Below are positions 10,426 to 19,248 of a stretch of DNA of 64,000 bases, piece by piece; position 1 is the first letter of the stretch; every line of letters begins with the position of its first letter. Source of the stretch: Streptomyces laurentii (GTDB lineage: Bacteria > Actinomycetota > Actinomycetes > Streptomycetales > Streptomycetaceae); NCBI GenBank assembly GCA_002355495.1, contig AP017424.1, positions 2,480,001-2,544,000 on the forward strand, written 5' to 3'. A program made the position numbers and the translations under genes. The notes under the pieces were generated by a model that saw only the letters and a program-made list of their open reading frames with translations, was not told where the DNA came from and ran no database searches.

Positions 10426-12515
10426 TCATCTGGCCCGCGCGGCACCCGCCCGCGTCGGCCCGAACCGGGTGCCCCGCGCGACGCCGCCGAACGCCGCCCC
10501 GCCGCCCCCGTGCCGCGGTCCCGCCCCCATGCCGATACCCATGGCCCGGCCGCCGACCCGCCCGGCACCCGAGGCCGTCCCGTACTGCTCGCGCACCTCC
10601 CGGTACCGCATGAGTTCCGCCGCGACCGGGTCGAGCACCCGCGCCCGGCCGCAGGCCGCCGCCGCCTCCCGCAGCCGCCGCTCGGCCTCCTGCCCGTACC
10701 GCCGCGCCGGGCCCCGTACCGCCGCCGCGCACGCCCACTCCACCAGCGGGCCGCCGACGATCCCCGCGAGCATGATCAGGGCGGGCAGCAGCAGCCCCGG
10801 GGTCAGCACCCCGGCGATCTGCCCGATCAGCCACAGCGCGCCGAAGATCTGCAACAGCGTCATCGTCACCTGGCCGAACACCGCCGCCGGCCACCACGCG
10901 GGCCGCGGCGGGCGGGCCGCCGGGTCGCCCATGGTCACCGTGAGTTCGTCGAGCGCCTCCGGCAGCCCCTCGGCCCCGCGCGCCGCCGCCTCCCGCACCG
11001 CCTGCGCCCAGGGCCCGGGCAGCCCGCGCGCGGCCTCGTCGGAGACCGCCCGCACGGCCTGCTCGACGCGCTGGCGGGCGGTCAGCTCGTCCTCGACCGG
11101 GCTGGTCAGACGCGTGTCGGTGGTGCCGTGCGCGCGGACCGACTCGTACCAGCGGTACAGCCGCAGCCACGGCGTCCCGCAGGCCTTGATGGCGGTCCGC
11201 CGCCAGACCCGCTCGGCCGCCTCCCCGGCCGCCCGCGCGCCGACCGCACCCGCGAGCCGGTCGGCGAACTCCTCCCGGGCCCGCTCGCCGAGCCCGGGCC
11301 GCCCGTCCGCCACGTACACCGGACGCAGCCGCGCGGCGGCCGCGTCGACGTCGGCGGCGAGCCGCCGCTCGGGCGCGGTCCGCTCCTGGACGAACCGGCC
11401 CAGCAGCTCGCGGAACTCCCCGACGCCCGCGCCGGTCAGCGCCGACAGGGACAGCACCGTGGCGCCCGGCTCGCCGTGCTCGCCCAGCGCCATGCCGTCG
11501 TCGTCGAGCAGCCGCCGCAGATCGTCGAGGACGAGATCGGCGGCCTCGGTGCCGAGCCGGTCGATCTGGTTGAGGACGACGAAGGTCACCTCGGCGTGCC
11601 CGGAGAGCGGCCGCAGATAGCGCTCGTGCAGGGCGGCGTCCGCGTACTTCTCCGGGTCGACCACCCAGATCACCGCGTCGACGAGGCCGAGCAGTCGGTC
11701 CACCTGGTCGCGGTGGGCGGTGACCGCCGAGTCGTGGTCGGGCAGGTCGAGGAGGACGAGCCCCTGGAGATCGCTGTCGCCGGTGCCGCCCGCGAGCGGC
11801 CGGCGCCGCTGCCGACCGGGGATGCCGAGTCGGTCGAGCAGCCCGGCGGCCCCCTCCGACCAGCACAGCGCGAGCGGCGCGGAGGTGGTGGGACGGCGCA
11901 GGCCGGTCTCGGCGACGGGGACGCCGGCGAGCGCGTTGAACAGCGTCGACTTGCCGCTGCCGGTGGCACCGGCGATGGCGACCACGGTGTGCCGGGACGA
12001 CAGCCGCTGCCGGGCGGCCGCCTCGTCGAGGACCCGGCCGGCCTCGGCGAGGACCTCGCTCTCGACACGGGTCCGGGACAGGCCGACGAGTTCGTGGAGC
12101 GCGTCGAGGCGGACGCGCAGGGCGCCTCCGTAGGTGCCGCCGAGGGCGGGCAGGGCGTCGTCCTCGGGGGCGGACTCGGGCGCGGGCGCGGCCTCCGCCG
12201 CGTCCGGGTCGTCGCTCCGGGCGGGGCGGGGGCGCGGTCGGCGGCGCGGCGGGCGATCAGGCCGTCGTCCCAGCGGGGGTCGGGCCGGACGGCGTCGAGG
12301 TCGGGGTCGGCCGCCTCGGGTGTGTCACGTGCGGGGGGTCCGGTCTCCTCGGCCGCGGGCTCGGCCGGCGTCCGCGCGACGGCGGAGTCCTCGGGGCCGG
12401 CCGCCTCCTCCGTCCGCTCCTTGCTCCAGTCGTCCGCGCCTTTCGCGTCCTTCGCGTCCTTCGCGTCCTTCGCGTCCTTCGCGTCCTTCGCGTCCATGCC
12501 CATGTCGACGTCCAC
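10426..12515 (-). pseudogene. dynamin-like/YfjP-family GTPase, frame broken at a C-run
   Basis: A GTG at 12515 with AAGGAGAAG upstream, just after the stop of the partner GTPase, begins an N-terminal acidic region with six DAK repeats and runs to 'DPRWDDGLIARRAADRAPAP'. The rest of the protein is in another frame: '...SDDPDAAEAAPAPESAPEDDALPALGG', then P-loop GATGSGKSTLFNALAG, 'LLDLPDHDS' as the G3 motif, 'NQIDRL' as G4, and two membrane segments near the C-terminus. One extra C within the run at about 12216-12240 would fuse them into ~696 residues. The downstream frame has no plausible start before the GTG at 11985, which sits at the P-loop itself. The function is probably a membrane-associated GTPase working with its neighbour. 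Confidence 0.72.
12441..12494 (-). repeat. 9-bp tandem repeat, six copies, coding (Asp-Ala-Lys)6
   Basis: Six uninterrupted copies of GACGCGAAG (coding sense; the last copy ends AAA) encode DAKDAK... near the N-terminus of the GTPase. Perfect 9-bp units of this kind vary in number between strains, so this is a candidate VNTR. Confidence 0.9.
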
Positions 12516-12519
12516 GGCG

Positions 12520-14193
12520 TCACTTCTCCTTCTGCAGTACGGAGAGCGCGGCGATCAGTTCGGCCTGCGGCTCGGGGGTCACGTCGAGGGCGTCGAGGGG
12601 CGCGAGGCACCGGTCGCGTTCGGTGTGCAGGGCGCGGTCCAGGTACGCGGCGGCCAGCTCGGCGCCCTTGTCGCGCAGCCGCAGGGCCCCCTGGGCGCCG
12701 AGGAGTTCGGCCAGCCGGTCGCCGGCGGCCCGGGTGCGCCGGCCGCCGAGGAGGACGGCGGCGAGGAGCGCGGTGAGGGTCTCGCTGTCGGGGGCGGCGG
12801 GCGCGGGCGTACGACGGGCAGCGCGGGCGGTGCGGCCGGTGCGGGCCGTACGGACGGTGGCGGGGCGCTCCATCTCCCGGACCTCCTCCTCGACCATCTC
12901 CTCCAGGACCCGCCGCCAGCGCCGTACGGTCATGGCGACCCGCTCGCCGGAGTCCGGGTCGGCGCCGAACCGGCCCGGGCGGCCGTACGGGGCGAGAGCG
13001 CCGGCGGCCGGCTCGCGGCGCCAGGCGTCGCGGACCCGCTCGTCGGCGGCGGCGACGGCGCACTGCACGAGCGCGGCGAGGGACTCCACGAGGGCGTCGA
13101 GGAGCTCGCCGGCGGAACTGTCGCGGGGGTAGCCACGCCAGCGCGTCCGGGCGTCCCCGGCGAGGGCGGCGCCGCGGCGCACCTGCTCGCGCAGCCGCCG
13201 CCCCTGTTCCTGGTACGCCGCCTCGACGGTGCCCCCGAGCCGTACCGCCGCCGCGTACTGCGCCGCCACGGCCCCGGCCAGCTCCGGCATGCGGGTGTCG
13301 AGCGAGTCGAGCACCCCGGCGGCGGTCCGGCCGACGGCCTGCTGGCGGGCGGCCGGGTCCTGGGCGCAGTGGGCGAGCCAGCCGCGCAGCGGGGCGACGG
13401 CGTTGTCGGGCAGCAGTCCGCTGCCGCCGCCGGTGGACTCGGGCAGCTCGGGGATGGTGAACCGGGGCAGGTCGCCGAATCCGGCCTTGTCGAGCAGCGC
13501 CTCGTACTGCCGGGAGACCTCGCCGATGACCTGGTGGGGAACGCGGTCGAGGACGGTGACGAGGGTCGCGTCGTACTCCTTGGCGGTCCGCAGCAGATGC
13601 CACGGCACGGCGTCGGCGTACCGGCTCGCGGTGGTGACCATGACCCAGATGTCGGCGGCGCAGATCAACTCCGCGGCGAGGAGGCAGTTCTCGACGACGA
13701 GCGAGTCGATGTCGGGCGCGTCGAGGAGCGCGAGCCCGCGCGGCAGGGTGGCGGAGGTCTCGACGCGCAGGGAGTTGTCCTCGGCGGGCTCCTCGGCGTG
13801 GTCGTCGTCCTGCTGGGGCAGCCAGACCCGGGTGAGCTGGGGCAGGACGCGCATACCGGCGAACCAGTGGTGGTCCTCGGGGTGGCAGACGAGGACGGGG
13901 GTACGGGTGGTGGGGCGCAGCACCCCGGCCTCGCTCACGCGGCGCCCGACGAGCGAGTTGACCAGCGTCGACTTCCCGGCCCCGGTGGAGCCGCCGACGA
14001 CCGCGAGCAGTGGCGCGTCGGGATCTTTCAGGCGGGGCACCAGATAGTCGTCGAGCTGTGCGAGCAGCTCGGCCCGGGTCTGCCGGGCCCGGGGCGCGCC
14101 GGGGAGCGGAAGGGGGAGACGCACGGCGGCGACACGGTCGCGCAGGGCGGAGAGTGCGTCGATGAGCTGGGGCCGTTCGTCCAAGGTCACCAC
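12520..14193 (-). CDS. dynamin-like GTPase (YfjP family)
   Basis: The predicted product has about 557 residues. The G-domain is complete: P-loop [10 protein letters not shown] (about residues 67-76), '[15 protein letters not shown]' switch I, '[12 protein letters not shown]' as G3 and 'TVLDRVP' as G4. The C-terminal half is helical and charged, without a clear membrane span, unlike its partner. Two adjacent GTG codons at 14193 and 14190 give (M)[10 protein letters not shown] prefer them over the ATG at 14283, which has no ribosome binding site, but the start is not certain. The gene precedes the second GTPase by 5 bases, and pairing of two such GTPases is usual in streptomycetes. The cellular role is not established. 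Confidence 0.85.
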   Translation of the reverse strand: MVTLDERPQLIDALSALRDRVAAVRLPLPLPGAPRARQTRAELLAQLDDYLVPRLKDPDAPLLAVVGGSTGAGKSTLVNSLVGRRVSEAGVLRPTTRTPVLVCHPEDHHWFAGMRVLPQLTRVWLPQQDDDHAEEPAEDNSLRVETSATLPRGLALLDAPDIDSLVVENCLLAAELICAADIWVMVTTASRYADAVPWHLLRTAKEYDATLVTVLDRVPHQVIGEVSRQYEALLDKAGFGDLPRFTIPELPESTGGGSGLLPDNAVAPLRGWLAHCAQDPAARQQAVGRTAAGVLDSLDTRMPELAGAVAAQYAAAVRLGGTVEAAYQEQGRRLREQVRRGAALAGDARTRWRGYPRDSSAGELLDALVESLAALVQCAVAAADERVRDAWRREPAAGALAPYGRPGRFGADPDSGERVAMTVRRWRRVLEEMVEEEVREMERPATVRTARTGRTARAARRTPAPAAPDSETLTALLAAVLLGGRRTRAAGDRLAELLGAQGALRLRDKGAELAAAYLDRALHTERDRCLAPLDALDVTPEPQAELIAALSVLQKEK

Positions 14194-14446
14194 ATGCGAA
14201 GAATGCCCAATTTGGGAGCCTTTTTGAAGCGTATGGCGGCCCTGCGCGCCGACCGAACGGATGTAGCCGGGAACGTCAGGCATAACGACTGCACAACACC
14301 CGGCCCGCGTGGCGCAAAAAGCGCTGCGTGAATCGCACCTGCCTGCGATTATCGGACCGCTTCACCGAACCTCCACATCGTGCCACGCAGGTGAAGCAGC
14401 CGGGCCAGGGCCACGGGACCCCTATCCTTGACCCCGGCCGCAACCG

Positions 14447-14519
14447 GCCCCCGTAGCTCAGTGGATAGAGCAGGTGCCTTCTAAGCACTTGGCCGCAGGT
14501 TCGAGTCCTGCCGGGGGCG
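14447..14519 (+). tRNA. tRNA-Arg (anticodon UCU)
   Basis: The cloverleaf can be drawn by hand: acceptor GCCCCCG pairs with CGGGGGC, D-arm GCTC/GAGC, anticodon stem GGTGC/GCACT around loop CTTCTAA with anticodon TCT, and a T-arm GCAGG-TTCGAGT-CCTGC. No CCA is encoded. The 3' half from the anticodon loop onward is supplied by the attL core of the inserted prophage, which restores an intact tRNA. Confidence 0.95.
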
Positions 14520-14521
14520 CA
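14477..14521 (+). other. attL core (45 bp) in tRNA-Arg
   Basis: These 45 bases, from the end of the anticodon stem to two bases past the tRNA, recur exactly at 55558-55602. Identity stops on both sides (G versus A before; A versus C after). The integrase gene lies 184 bases inside, as expected for the left end of a prophage in a tRNA. Confidence 0.93.
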
Positions 14522-14524
14522 AAT

Positions 14525-14563
14525 AGACGGTGACCAGCGGAAACGCTGGTCACCGTCTTTTTT
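14525..14563 (+). terminator. phage-supplied terminator for tRNA-Arg
   Basis: A perfect 15-bp stem (14525-14539 with 14544-14558), a GAAA tetraloop and six T residues form a classical rho-independent terminator 6 bases after the tRNA. It lies inside the prophage, so after integration it replaces the host terminator now found beyond attR. Confidence 0.93.
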
Positions 14564-14704
14564 CGAGGTACGCACAGAAGGTTTTGGCCAAGTGCCCCCG
14601 CGCCTCCCGGATTCGGCGTACGGTCAGTCGCACACCCCGCAGATCCCCCTGGATCACCAAGGATCCGACAGGTCCATGTCTGCGGACGTGAACGAGGAGA
14701 CGGA

Positions 14705-15664
14705 ATGCAGTCCGACAGCAGCCGCTACGACCTGAAGCCCGAGATCGCGTCCTGGATCCGATCCTTGCGATCCCGCAACTTGGCTGAGAACACCCAGCGT
14801 GTCTACCGCCGCTCCGCCGAAGGGCTGGCCACCTACCTCCTCGACCCCGAGCACGGCTACAAGCCGGCGGCCGAGGACGGGCGCCCGGCGCCGACGGAGC
14901 TGGATGAGGTGCATCGCGAACACATTGAGGCATACATCGACCACCTCGTCACCCGAACCTCGGCGGCGACCGCGCACCAGTACTTCCGCTCGTTGCGGAC
15001 GTTCTTCAACTGGCTTGTCGACGAGGAGGAGATCGACCGCTCCCCCATGCGGACGATGAAGCCGCCAGTGGTGGCGGAGAGGGAGGTCCCGGTGGTGCCC
15101 GAGGACTCATTGAAGAAGCTGTTGGCAACGTGCAAGGGGAAGGACTACAAGTCCCGACGCGACTTGGCGATCATCATGCTGTTCCTCGACACCGGGGTGC
15201 GTCTGTCCGAGTTGACCAACCGGGAGATCGAGCACATCGACCTGGACCTCATGGTGTTCGTGGTGATCGGGAAGGGCAACCGGCAGCGCTCAGTGCCGTT
15301 CGGCAGGACCACGGCCCAGGTGCTGGACCGATATATGAGGCAACTGGCGAAGCACCGGAAAAAGGCGTTGGAGTCGTCGGACGCGCTGTGGTGGAGCGTG
15401 AAGCGCGGTTCCCGAATGACGACATGGGGCGTGGCCACGATGATCGAGAACCGCTGCAAGGAGGCGGGTATCGACCACATCCACCCACACCAGTTCCGCC
15501 ATACCTTCGCGCACCTTTGGAAGGTGAACGGCGGCAACGAGGACGACCTCATGAGGATCACGGGCTGGCGGTCGCGGCAGATGCTGTCCCGCTACGCCGC
15601 ATCTTCGGGGGCAGAGCGGGCGCGTCAGGCGCACAGAAACCTGAGCCCCGGCGACCGACTGTAG
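14705..15664 (+). CDS. int: tyrosine recombinase (phage integrase)
   Basis: This 319-residue enzyme is expected to insert and excise the prophage at tRNA-Arg. An N-terminal SAM-like core-binding domain spans residues ~10-110. The catalytic set is present: Arg166 (TGVRLSEL), Lys190 (GKGNRQR), His262 and Arg265 (HQFRHTF), Trp288 in the second His position (GWRS) and nucleophile Tyr297 (LSRYAAS). Trp in that position is tolerated in XerC/D-like enzymes. The ATG at 14705 follows GAGGAGACGGA. The gene is the first in the prophage, reading away from attL. No excisionase lies beside it. Confidence 0.95.
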   Translation: MQSDSSRYDLKPEIASWIRSLRSRNLAENTQRVYRRSAEGLATYLLDPEHGYKPAAEDGRPAPTELDEVHREHIEAYIDHLVTRTSAATAHQYFRSLRTFFNWLVDEEEIDRSPMRTMKPPVVAEREVPVVPEDSLKKLLATCKGKDYKSRRDLAIIMLFLDTGVRLSELTNREIEHIDLDLMVFVVIGKGNRQRSVPFGRTTAQVLDRYMRQLAKHRKKALESSDALWWSVKRGSRMTTWGVATMIENRCKEAGIDHIHPHQFRHTFAHLWKVNGGNEDDLMRITGWRSRQMLSRYAASSGAERARQAHRNLSPGDRL

Positions 15665-15690
15665 GTCGGCCCCGGGGCATCTCAGCTTGA

Positions 15691-15960
15691 TCAGGCGTCG
15701 GCGTGGTGAGTCACATTCATCGCGCCGGCCAGTCGGGGAAGATCCTCGCAAAGCAGTTGGAGCGCTGCAGACTCGTTGAGCCACCTGGGATCGAAGGCCA
15801 TGCGGACACGTCGCCCAAAGTCCTTGAAGATCATCACCACACCGTCATCGAGGTCGGCCTCTTCGACGAGCACCTCGTTCGCCACATGACCCCCTGTCTC
15901 CACGCGTACACGGGGCACTCCCGTTCGCACACGCGTTCGATCGCTGCGAGGCATGGTCAC
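15691..15960 (-). CDS. small prophage protein of unknown function
   Basis: The 89-residue frame faces the integrase tail to tail. The middle is acidic and hydrophobic ('VANEVLVEEADLDDGVVMIFKDFGRRVRMAFDPRWLNESAALQLLCEDLP') and looks like a small folded domain. There is no signal or membrane segment. The start is either GTG 15960 (AAGG upstream) or ATG 15954. It lies beside the immunity region, so a role in lysogeny control is possible but cannot be seen in the sequence. Confidence 0.6.
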   Translation of the reverse strand: MTMPRSDRTRVRTGVPRVRVETGGHVANEVLVEEADLDDGVVMIFKDFGRRVRMAFDPRWLNESAALQLLCEDLPRLAGAMNVTHHADA

Positions 15961-16040
15961 TCTACGCCTTCATCGCGCCTCCACGCAGTGATTCAGCGGG
16001 AAACTACCTGCAGGAACACGCGCGACACCAAGGAGACCCA

Positions 16041-16451
16041 TCACCGAGAGGAAGGGTTGCCCGGACCCTTCGATTCCTCTTCAGTCCAACTATCCACGAT
16101 GGCCCGCGACTTCGGCGCGCTCGCGACATCAACCCCCGGCAGATGCACGACGGTTCCGCCCTCAAGTTCCGACCTGACATATCCGGTGTACTGGAACGCC
16201 GCGGCAGCTTGCACTCGGCGCTGATCCAGGCCGAGGCCGGCCGCGATGGCGCGGATGAGCTGGGGGCTGACCTTGACGGTCTCGGCACGCTCATGGGAAG
16301 CGAACTTCCAGACGGTGGTGCGGGACGGCTGGTAGCCAGTCTCAGGGTCGACACATCGGGGCCACAGGGTATCGACGGTATCGGGGCCGCCCTCCTGCGT
16401 GAGCGTGGCGGCTACGAGCGAGGTCAGGGTCTCGGGGCCAGCGCTGGTCAT
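16041..16451 (-). CDS. helix-turn-helix repressor-like protein
   Basis: The product is 136 residues. Its N-terminal half matches an XRE-type fold: 'LTSLVAATLTQEGGPDTVDTLWPRCVDPETGYQPSRTTVWKFASHERAETVKVSPQLIRAIAAGLGLDQRRVQAAAAF', where 'PSRTTVWKFASHE' is the recognition helix and 'IAAGLGLDQRRVQ' the closing helix. The C-terminus is short and Val-rich. I chose ATG 16451, preceded by GGAG at good spacing, over the longer frame to 16526. It is divergent from another HTH gene at 16694, the usual layout of a phage immunity switch, so it is the best candidate for the lysogeny repressor. Confidence 0.72.
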   Translation of the reverse strand: MTSAGPETLTSLVAATLTQEGGPDTVDTLWPRCVDPETGYQPSRTTVWKFASHERAETVKVSPQLIRAIAAGLGLDQRRVQAAAAFQYTGYVRSELEGGTVVHLPGVDVASAPKSRAIVDSWTEEESKGPGNPSSR

Positions 16452-16659
16452 GTAGATCTCCGTCTGCCGGAACGGAGCGAGTGTGTCGGCTCCACCCGCG
16501 TTCAGTCCGCCCCTGGGCGCTGTCATTGTCCACGAACGCGGACAGCCCAGGCTATGCGGCCTGCGTAAAGAGACTTAAAACCAGCACTCGCACGGACGCT
16601 CGACCCCCGCAAGCACTGCACTGCTAGACGCAAGTCCCGCGCTGTGCTTAGCTATCCCT

Positions 16660-16675
16660 ATCCGCAAATGCGGAT
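16660..16675. promoter_or_regulatory. operator palindrome ATCCGCAAATGCGGAT
   Basis: A perfect inverted repeat (ATCCGCA-AA-TGCGGAT) lies 18 bases before the ATG of the plus-strand HTH gene, in the intergenic region of the divergent regulator pair. The same arms occur again at 16930-16945. Two identical 14-base arm sets within 271 bases strongly suggest binding sites for one regulator. Confidence 0.75.
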
Positions 16676-16693
16676 GACACGGAGGTCGGACAT

Positions 16694-17248
16694 ATGCCGG
16701 AAGACCGTTACCGCCTGCGGGACGGAAGCGTACTAAGGCGGCTAATGGGATCGCCGAGACATGGACAATCCGCGCACACGGCGCAATCCCTGGCCAGGGC
16801 CTGTGGAGTATCGGCAAGCAAGATCCACAAGCTGCTACAGGAAGTACGCCCCACGGTCGGCCGCATGGTAGCCGAGCGCATCGCCTCCGCCGTAGGCACC
16901 TCCATGACCGCTCTTTTTTCGCCATCATCATCCGCATCTGCGGATGTAGACAATAGGGAGTCCCCGATGGGACCGAAGGACCCCGAGGTCCGTGCGCAGC
17001 GAGCCCGTCTCGCCGCACACAAGAGCTGGGCGAACACCCTCGACCCGGCCAGCAGGACCGCGAAGGCCCGCGCTGCCGCCGCCGGCCGGTTCGAGAAGCA
17101 GGCCCGCGAGATGCACCCGACTGCAACCGACGAGCAGATCGCGCGCGTTGCCGAGAACCTGCGCCAGGCCCACTTCGCCTCGATGCGCCTGAAGTCGGCC
17201 ATGAGCCGCGCCGCGAAGAAGGCCGGCGCCGAGCGCGCCGCGGCCTGA
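16694..17248 (+). CDS. XRE-like regulator with a second, separately startable C-terminal domain
   Basis: The full frame encodes 184 residues and starts at ATG 16694 behind GGAGG. Residues 1-75 form a helix-turn-helix unit ('HTAQSLARACGVSASKIHKLLQEVRPTVGRMVAERIASAVGTSMTALF'). Residues 92-184 are a basic helical domain with no DNA-binding motif I recognise. Met92 (ATG 16967) has its own AGGGAG ribosome binding site, and an operator palindrome lies 21 bases before it, so a short product of 93 residues may be made independently. It is the first gene of the rightward early transcript and the probable Cro/activator counterpart of the leftward repressor. Confidence 0.75.
   Translation: MPEDRYRLRDGSVLRRLMGSPRHGQSAHTAQSLARACGVSASKIHKLLQEVRPTVGRMVAERIASAVGTSMTALFSPSSSASADVDNRESPMGPKDPEVRAQRARLAAHKSWANTLDPASRTAKARAAAAGRFEKQAREMHPTATDEQIARVAENLRQAHFASMRLKSAMSRAAKKAGAERAAA
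16930..16945. promoter_or_regulatory. second operator palindrome ATCCGCATCTGCGGAT
   Basis: The same ATCCGCA/TGCGGAT arms as at 16660-16675 are found inside the HTH reading frame, directly before an internal start codon with its own ribosome binding site. Both arms are perfect; only the central two bases differ. Confidence 0.72.
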
Positions 17249-17330
17249 CGAACGAAATCGGGGCCGCCCCGGACCCTGCCTGGTCCGTACGCAGCCCCTC
17301 GGAGCCCCACCTACCAAGAAGGAGGTGCCC

Positions 17331-17561
17331 GTGAGCACACACGGTACCCAACTCCCGCAGTCCGGCGGCCTCGTCCAGGCCGCTGACGGCTCCCGCTGGC
17401 GAACGGCCGACCATGCGCCCGACGGTGAGCAGCTGTACGTCCTGAACGGCGTCAACCCCACGACCTGTGCCCGCTGGGTGAGGGCCCGCGAGTCCGAGCT
17501 CGTCGAGCTCGTCGGCGAGCTCACCCCCGTTGTCGACCTCGTCAAGGGCGGTGTCCGGTGA
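17331..17561 (+). CDS. small early prophage protein, unknown
   Basis: The 76-residue product starts at GTG 17331 with AAGGAGG eight bases upstream. It contains a short beta-like module 'LVQAADGSRWRTADHAPDGEQLYVLNGVNPTTCARWV' followed by an acidic helix. No known domain is recognised. It is the first of a chain of early genes that overlap by a few bases each, so it is probably co-transcribed with the rest to 20129. Confidence 0.68.
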   Translation: MSTHGTQLPQSGGLVQAADGSRWRTADHAPDGEQLYVLNGVNPTTCARWVRARESELVELVGELTPVVDLVKGGVR

Positions 17562-17659
17562 TCGCCGCCGCCTGCGTTCTCGTCTGGGTCCTGGGCGTGC
17601 TCGCCGTACGAGTCGCCCTCGCCTTCAGCAACCGGCGGCCGCGAGGTGACCGCCGATGA
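17558..17659 (+). CDS. 33-residue single-span membrane peptide
   Basis: A GTG at 17558 overlaps the stop of the preceding gene (GTGA), and the frame's stop overlaps the ATG of the next gene. The predicted peptide has a hydrophobic segment from residue 2 to about 22 ('IAAACVLVWVLGVLAVRVAL') and a basic tail. The exact fit between two genes with overlaps on both sides is the main evidence. Function unknown. Confidence 0.6.
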   Translation: MIAAACVLVWVLGVLAVRVALAFSNRRPRGDRR

Positions 17660-18171
17660 GTACGCGTCTGACCACCGAGCGGCTCGCAGAGATCCGTGCG
17701 GGCCAGTACACCTACCGCACCGTCGAGCAGCTGGACCGCGACATCCGCGACCTCCTCGCGTACACGGATGACCTGCGCGCCGAGCTGGCCGAGGGGAAGG
17801 GCACCGCGGACTGCGGCGAGCCCACCCCTCTCCCGGCTCCCGGCCGCGCCCGGGCCGCCGAGGTCCGGTTCACCGTGCACGGCCTGGTGCAGCTGCTTGA
17901 ACCCACGCTGCGGGACCTGGAGCCGGACCACTACGGCTACACCTACCGCCAGCTCGGTGGCTTCCTCCCAGACGAGCTGAACGTGGAACTCCCGCGCGGG
18001 ACCGAGCACATGGAGCACGCGCACTTCCCGGGCCGCGTCATGCCCGCCGAGATCAACGTGCAGGTCTCGACCGCCGTGACCCGGGACGGATCCCGGTACA
18101 TGTCGATCGAGTGGCGCCGTGAACGCCGGCCCGCCGCCCAGTCCTCCGGCCACCTGAGGAGGACGGCGTGA
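17656..18171 (+). CDS. early prophage protein, unknown
   Basis: The 171-residue product has an N-terminal helical part ('TTERLAEIRAGQYTYRTVEQLDRDIRDLLAYTDDLRAEL') that could form a coiled coil, a Pro-rich linker and a C-terminal beta-rich domain ('YGYTYRQLGGFLPDELNVELP', 'NVQVSTAVTRDGSRYMSIEW'). There are no catalytic motifs. It is coupled by overlaps to both neighbours. Confidence 0.68.
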   Translation: MSTRLTTERLAEIRAGQYTYRTVEQLDRDIRDLLAYTDDLRAELAEGKGTADCGEPTPLPAPGRARAAEVRFTVHGLVQLLEPTLRDLEPDHYGYTYRQLGGFLPDELNVELPRGTEHMEHAHFPGRVMPAEINVQVSTAVTRDGSRYMSIEWRRERRPAAQSSGHLRRTA

Positions 18172-18497
18172 GCACCACGGTGAGGGTCAACCTGACCCGC
18201 CGCTGCTGCCAGGGCGGCACGACGAAGGGCGATACCCGGCAGGCGCGCTGGGAGATCTACGTCGTGCTGCTGGGCAACCCGGACGAATGGCCGGCCTTCC
18301 AGTGGCCGGTCTCCCGCCGGAACACGATCCCCACCCCCGACGAGCGGGCGCGCGCTCTGGCATCCCTCGGGTACCGCCCGGCCCCGGGCGCGCAATGGGA
18401 ATGGGACGAGATCACGACGCCTGACTACCACGGCCACCCGTCGACCGTCGCGATGCTCGCAGGAACCGTTGCCGTTCCGCTCTCGGACGGTGAGTGA
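18168..18497 (+). CDS. early prophage protein, possibly DUF6303-like
   Basis: The 109-residue protein resembles a family of small actinobacterial proteins with 'WEIYVVLLGNPDEWPAFQWPVSRRNTIPTPDERARALASLGYRPAPGAQWEWDE'. I associate this pattern with DUF6303, but from memory only. The start GTG overlaps the previous stop (GTGA) and the stop overlaps the next start (TGATG). Function unknown. Confidence 0.68.
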   Translation: MSTTVRVNLTRRCCQGGTTKGDTRQARWEIYVVLLGNPDEWPAFQWPVSRRNTIPTPDERARALASLGYRPAPGAQWEWDEITTPDYHGHPSTVAMLAGTVAVPLSDGE

Positions 18498-18865
18498 TGG
18501 CTACCGACCCGAGCGACTTCTGTCCCAACCAGCGATGCGGCGGCCCCCGGGACGCCTGCGGCTGCCCCGCCGACCTCGGCACGCAGGCCCTCATGGTCTG
18601 CCTGCTGTGCGGCGGGAAGTGGCGGCGGCCCTACAACTCCGCGTCCGTCCGCTGCCCGCACCCCGGCTGCGGCCGGGACCTGTCCGTCGTGTCCGTTCCG
18701 GCCGCCTACCCGCCCGAGCGCGGCGAGGACGGAGAACTCCTCGACGCGGCCGACGCCGGCGACGAGGACGAGTGCCACGCCGAGCTGATCGACGGCTCTT
18801 GGACGAACTGCGGCTGCCCGGACTGCGAAGACCGCGAGAACGACGAAATGGAGATGTACGGATGA
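18497..18865 (+). CDS. small zinc-ribbon-like protein
   Basis: The 122-residue product has four Cys pairs: 'CPNQRCGGPRDACGC', 'VCLLCGGKW', 'CPHPGCG' and near the C-terminus 'CGCPDCED'. These suggest one or two zinc ribbons. The tail is acidic. The ATG at 18497 overlaps the previous stop; a GTG three bases earlier is also possible. The gene belongs to the overlapping early operon, where several products are Cys-rich, so nucleic-acid binding is plausible but not shown. Confidence 0.68.
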   Translation: MATDPSDFCPNQRCGGPRDACGCPADLGTQALMVCLLCGGKWRRPYNSASVRCPHPGCGRDLSVVSVPAAYPPERGEDGELLDAADAGDEDECHAELIDGSWTNCGCPDCEDRENDEMEMYG

Positions 18866-19248
18866 GCGCCGCCCCGGCCGCCGGCGACGGCATCGACCAC
18901 GGCACGCCCCGCGGCTACGCCCAGCACCGCCAGCGCAAGGTGCTTCCGCCGTGTGCACAGTGCCGCGCGGCGAACTCGACGCGCGAGCGGCAGCGGAGGC
19001 AGGCCCAGAAGGCGTGGAACAACGGTGCGACCGGCACACCGATACCGGGCCGGACGGTTTCAACGGGGCAGGACTGCGCGGTGAGCGGCTGCGGCGAGCT
19101 CGCGGCAGTGCCGCGCCCGGCCGCGCGCATGGTCCGCGTGGACTGGCCCGGCTCGCGCGAGCCCGCCCGCTGGTACTGCCCCGGGGCGTGCCGCACCTAC
19201 GGCCTGGCCCTCGCGGAGGTCCGCGCGATCGGGGACCGCCGTGCATGA
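18862..19248 (+). CDS. Cys-rich early prophage protein
   Basis: The product is 128 residues. 'GTPRGYAQHRQRKVLPPCAQCRAANSTRERQRRQAQKAW' is a pattern seen in small actinophage proteins with a CxxC knuckle and a basic helix. A second pair of Cys residues occurs in 'DCAVSGCGE' and a third in 'YCPGACRTYG'. The start ATG overlaps the previous stop by 4 bases. The long frame upstream to 18469 is a shadow. A zinc-binding nucleic-acid-associated role is the best guess. Confidence 0.68.
   Translation: MSAAPAAGDGIDHGTPRGYAQHRQRKVLPPCAQCRAANSTRERQRRQAQKAWNNGATGTPIPGRTVSTGQDCAVSGCGELAAVPRPAARMVRVDWPGSREPARWYCPGACRTYGLALAEVRAIGDRRA

Noticed and set aside
9916..14331. A 1471-codon plus-strand frame opposite ssb and the GTPases
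   Set aside because: It is a shadow of the minus-strand genes, with no start signal or domain.
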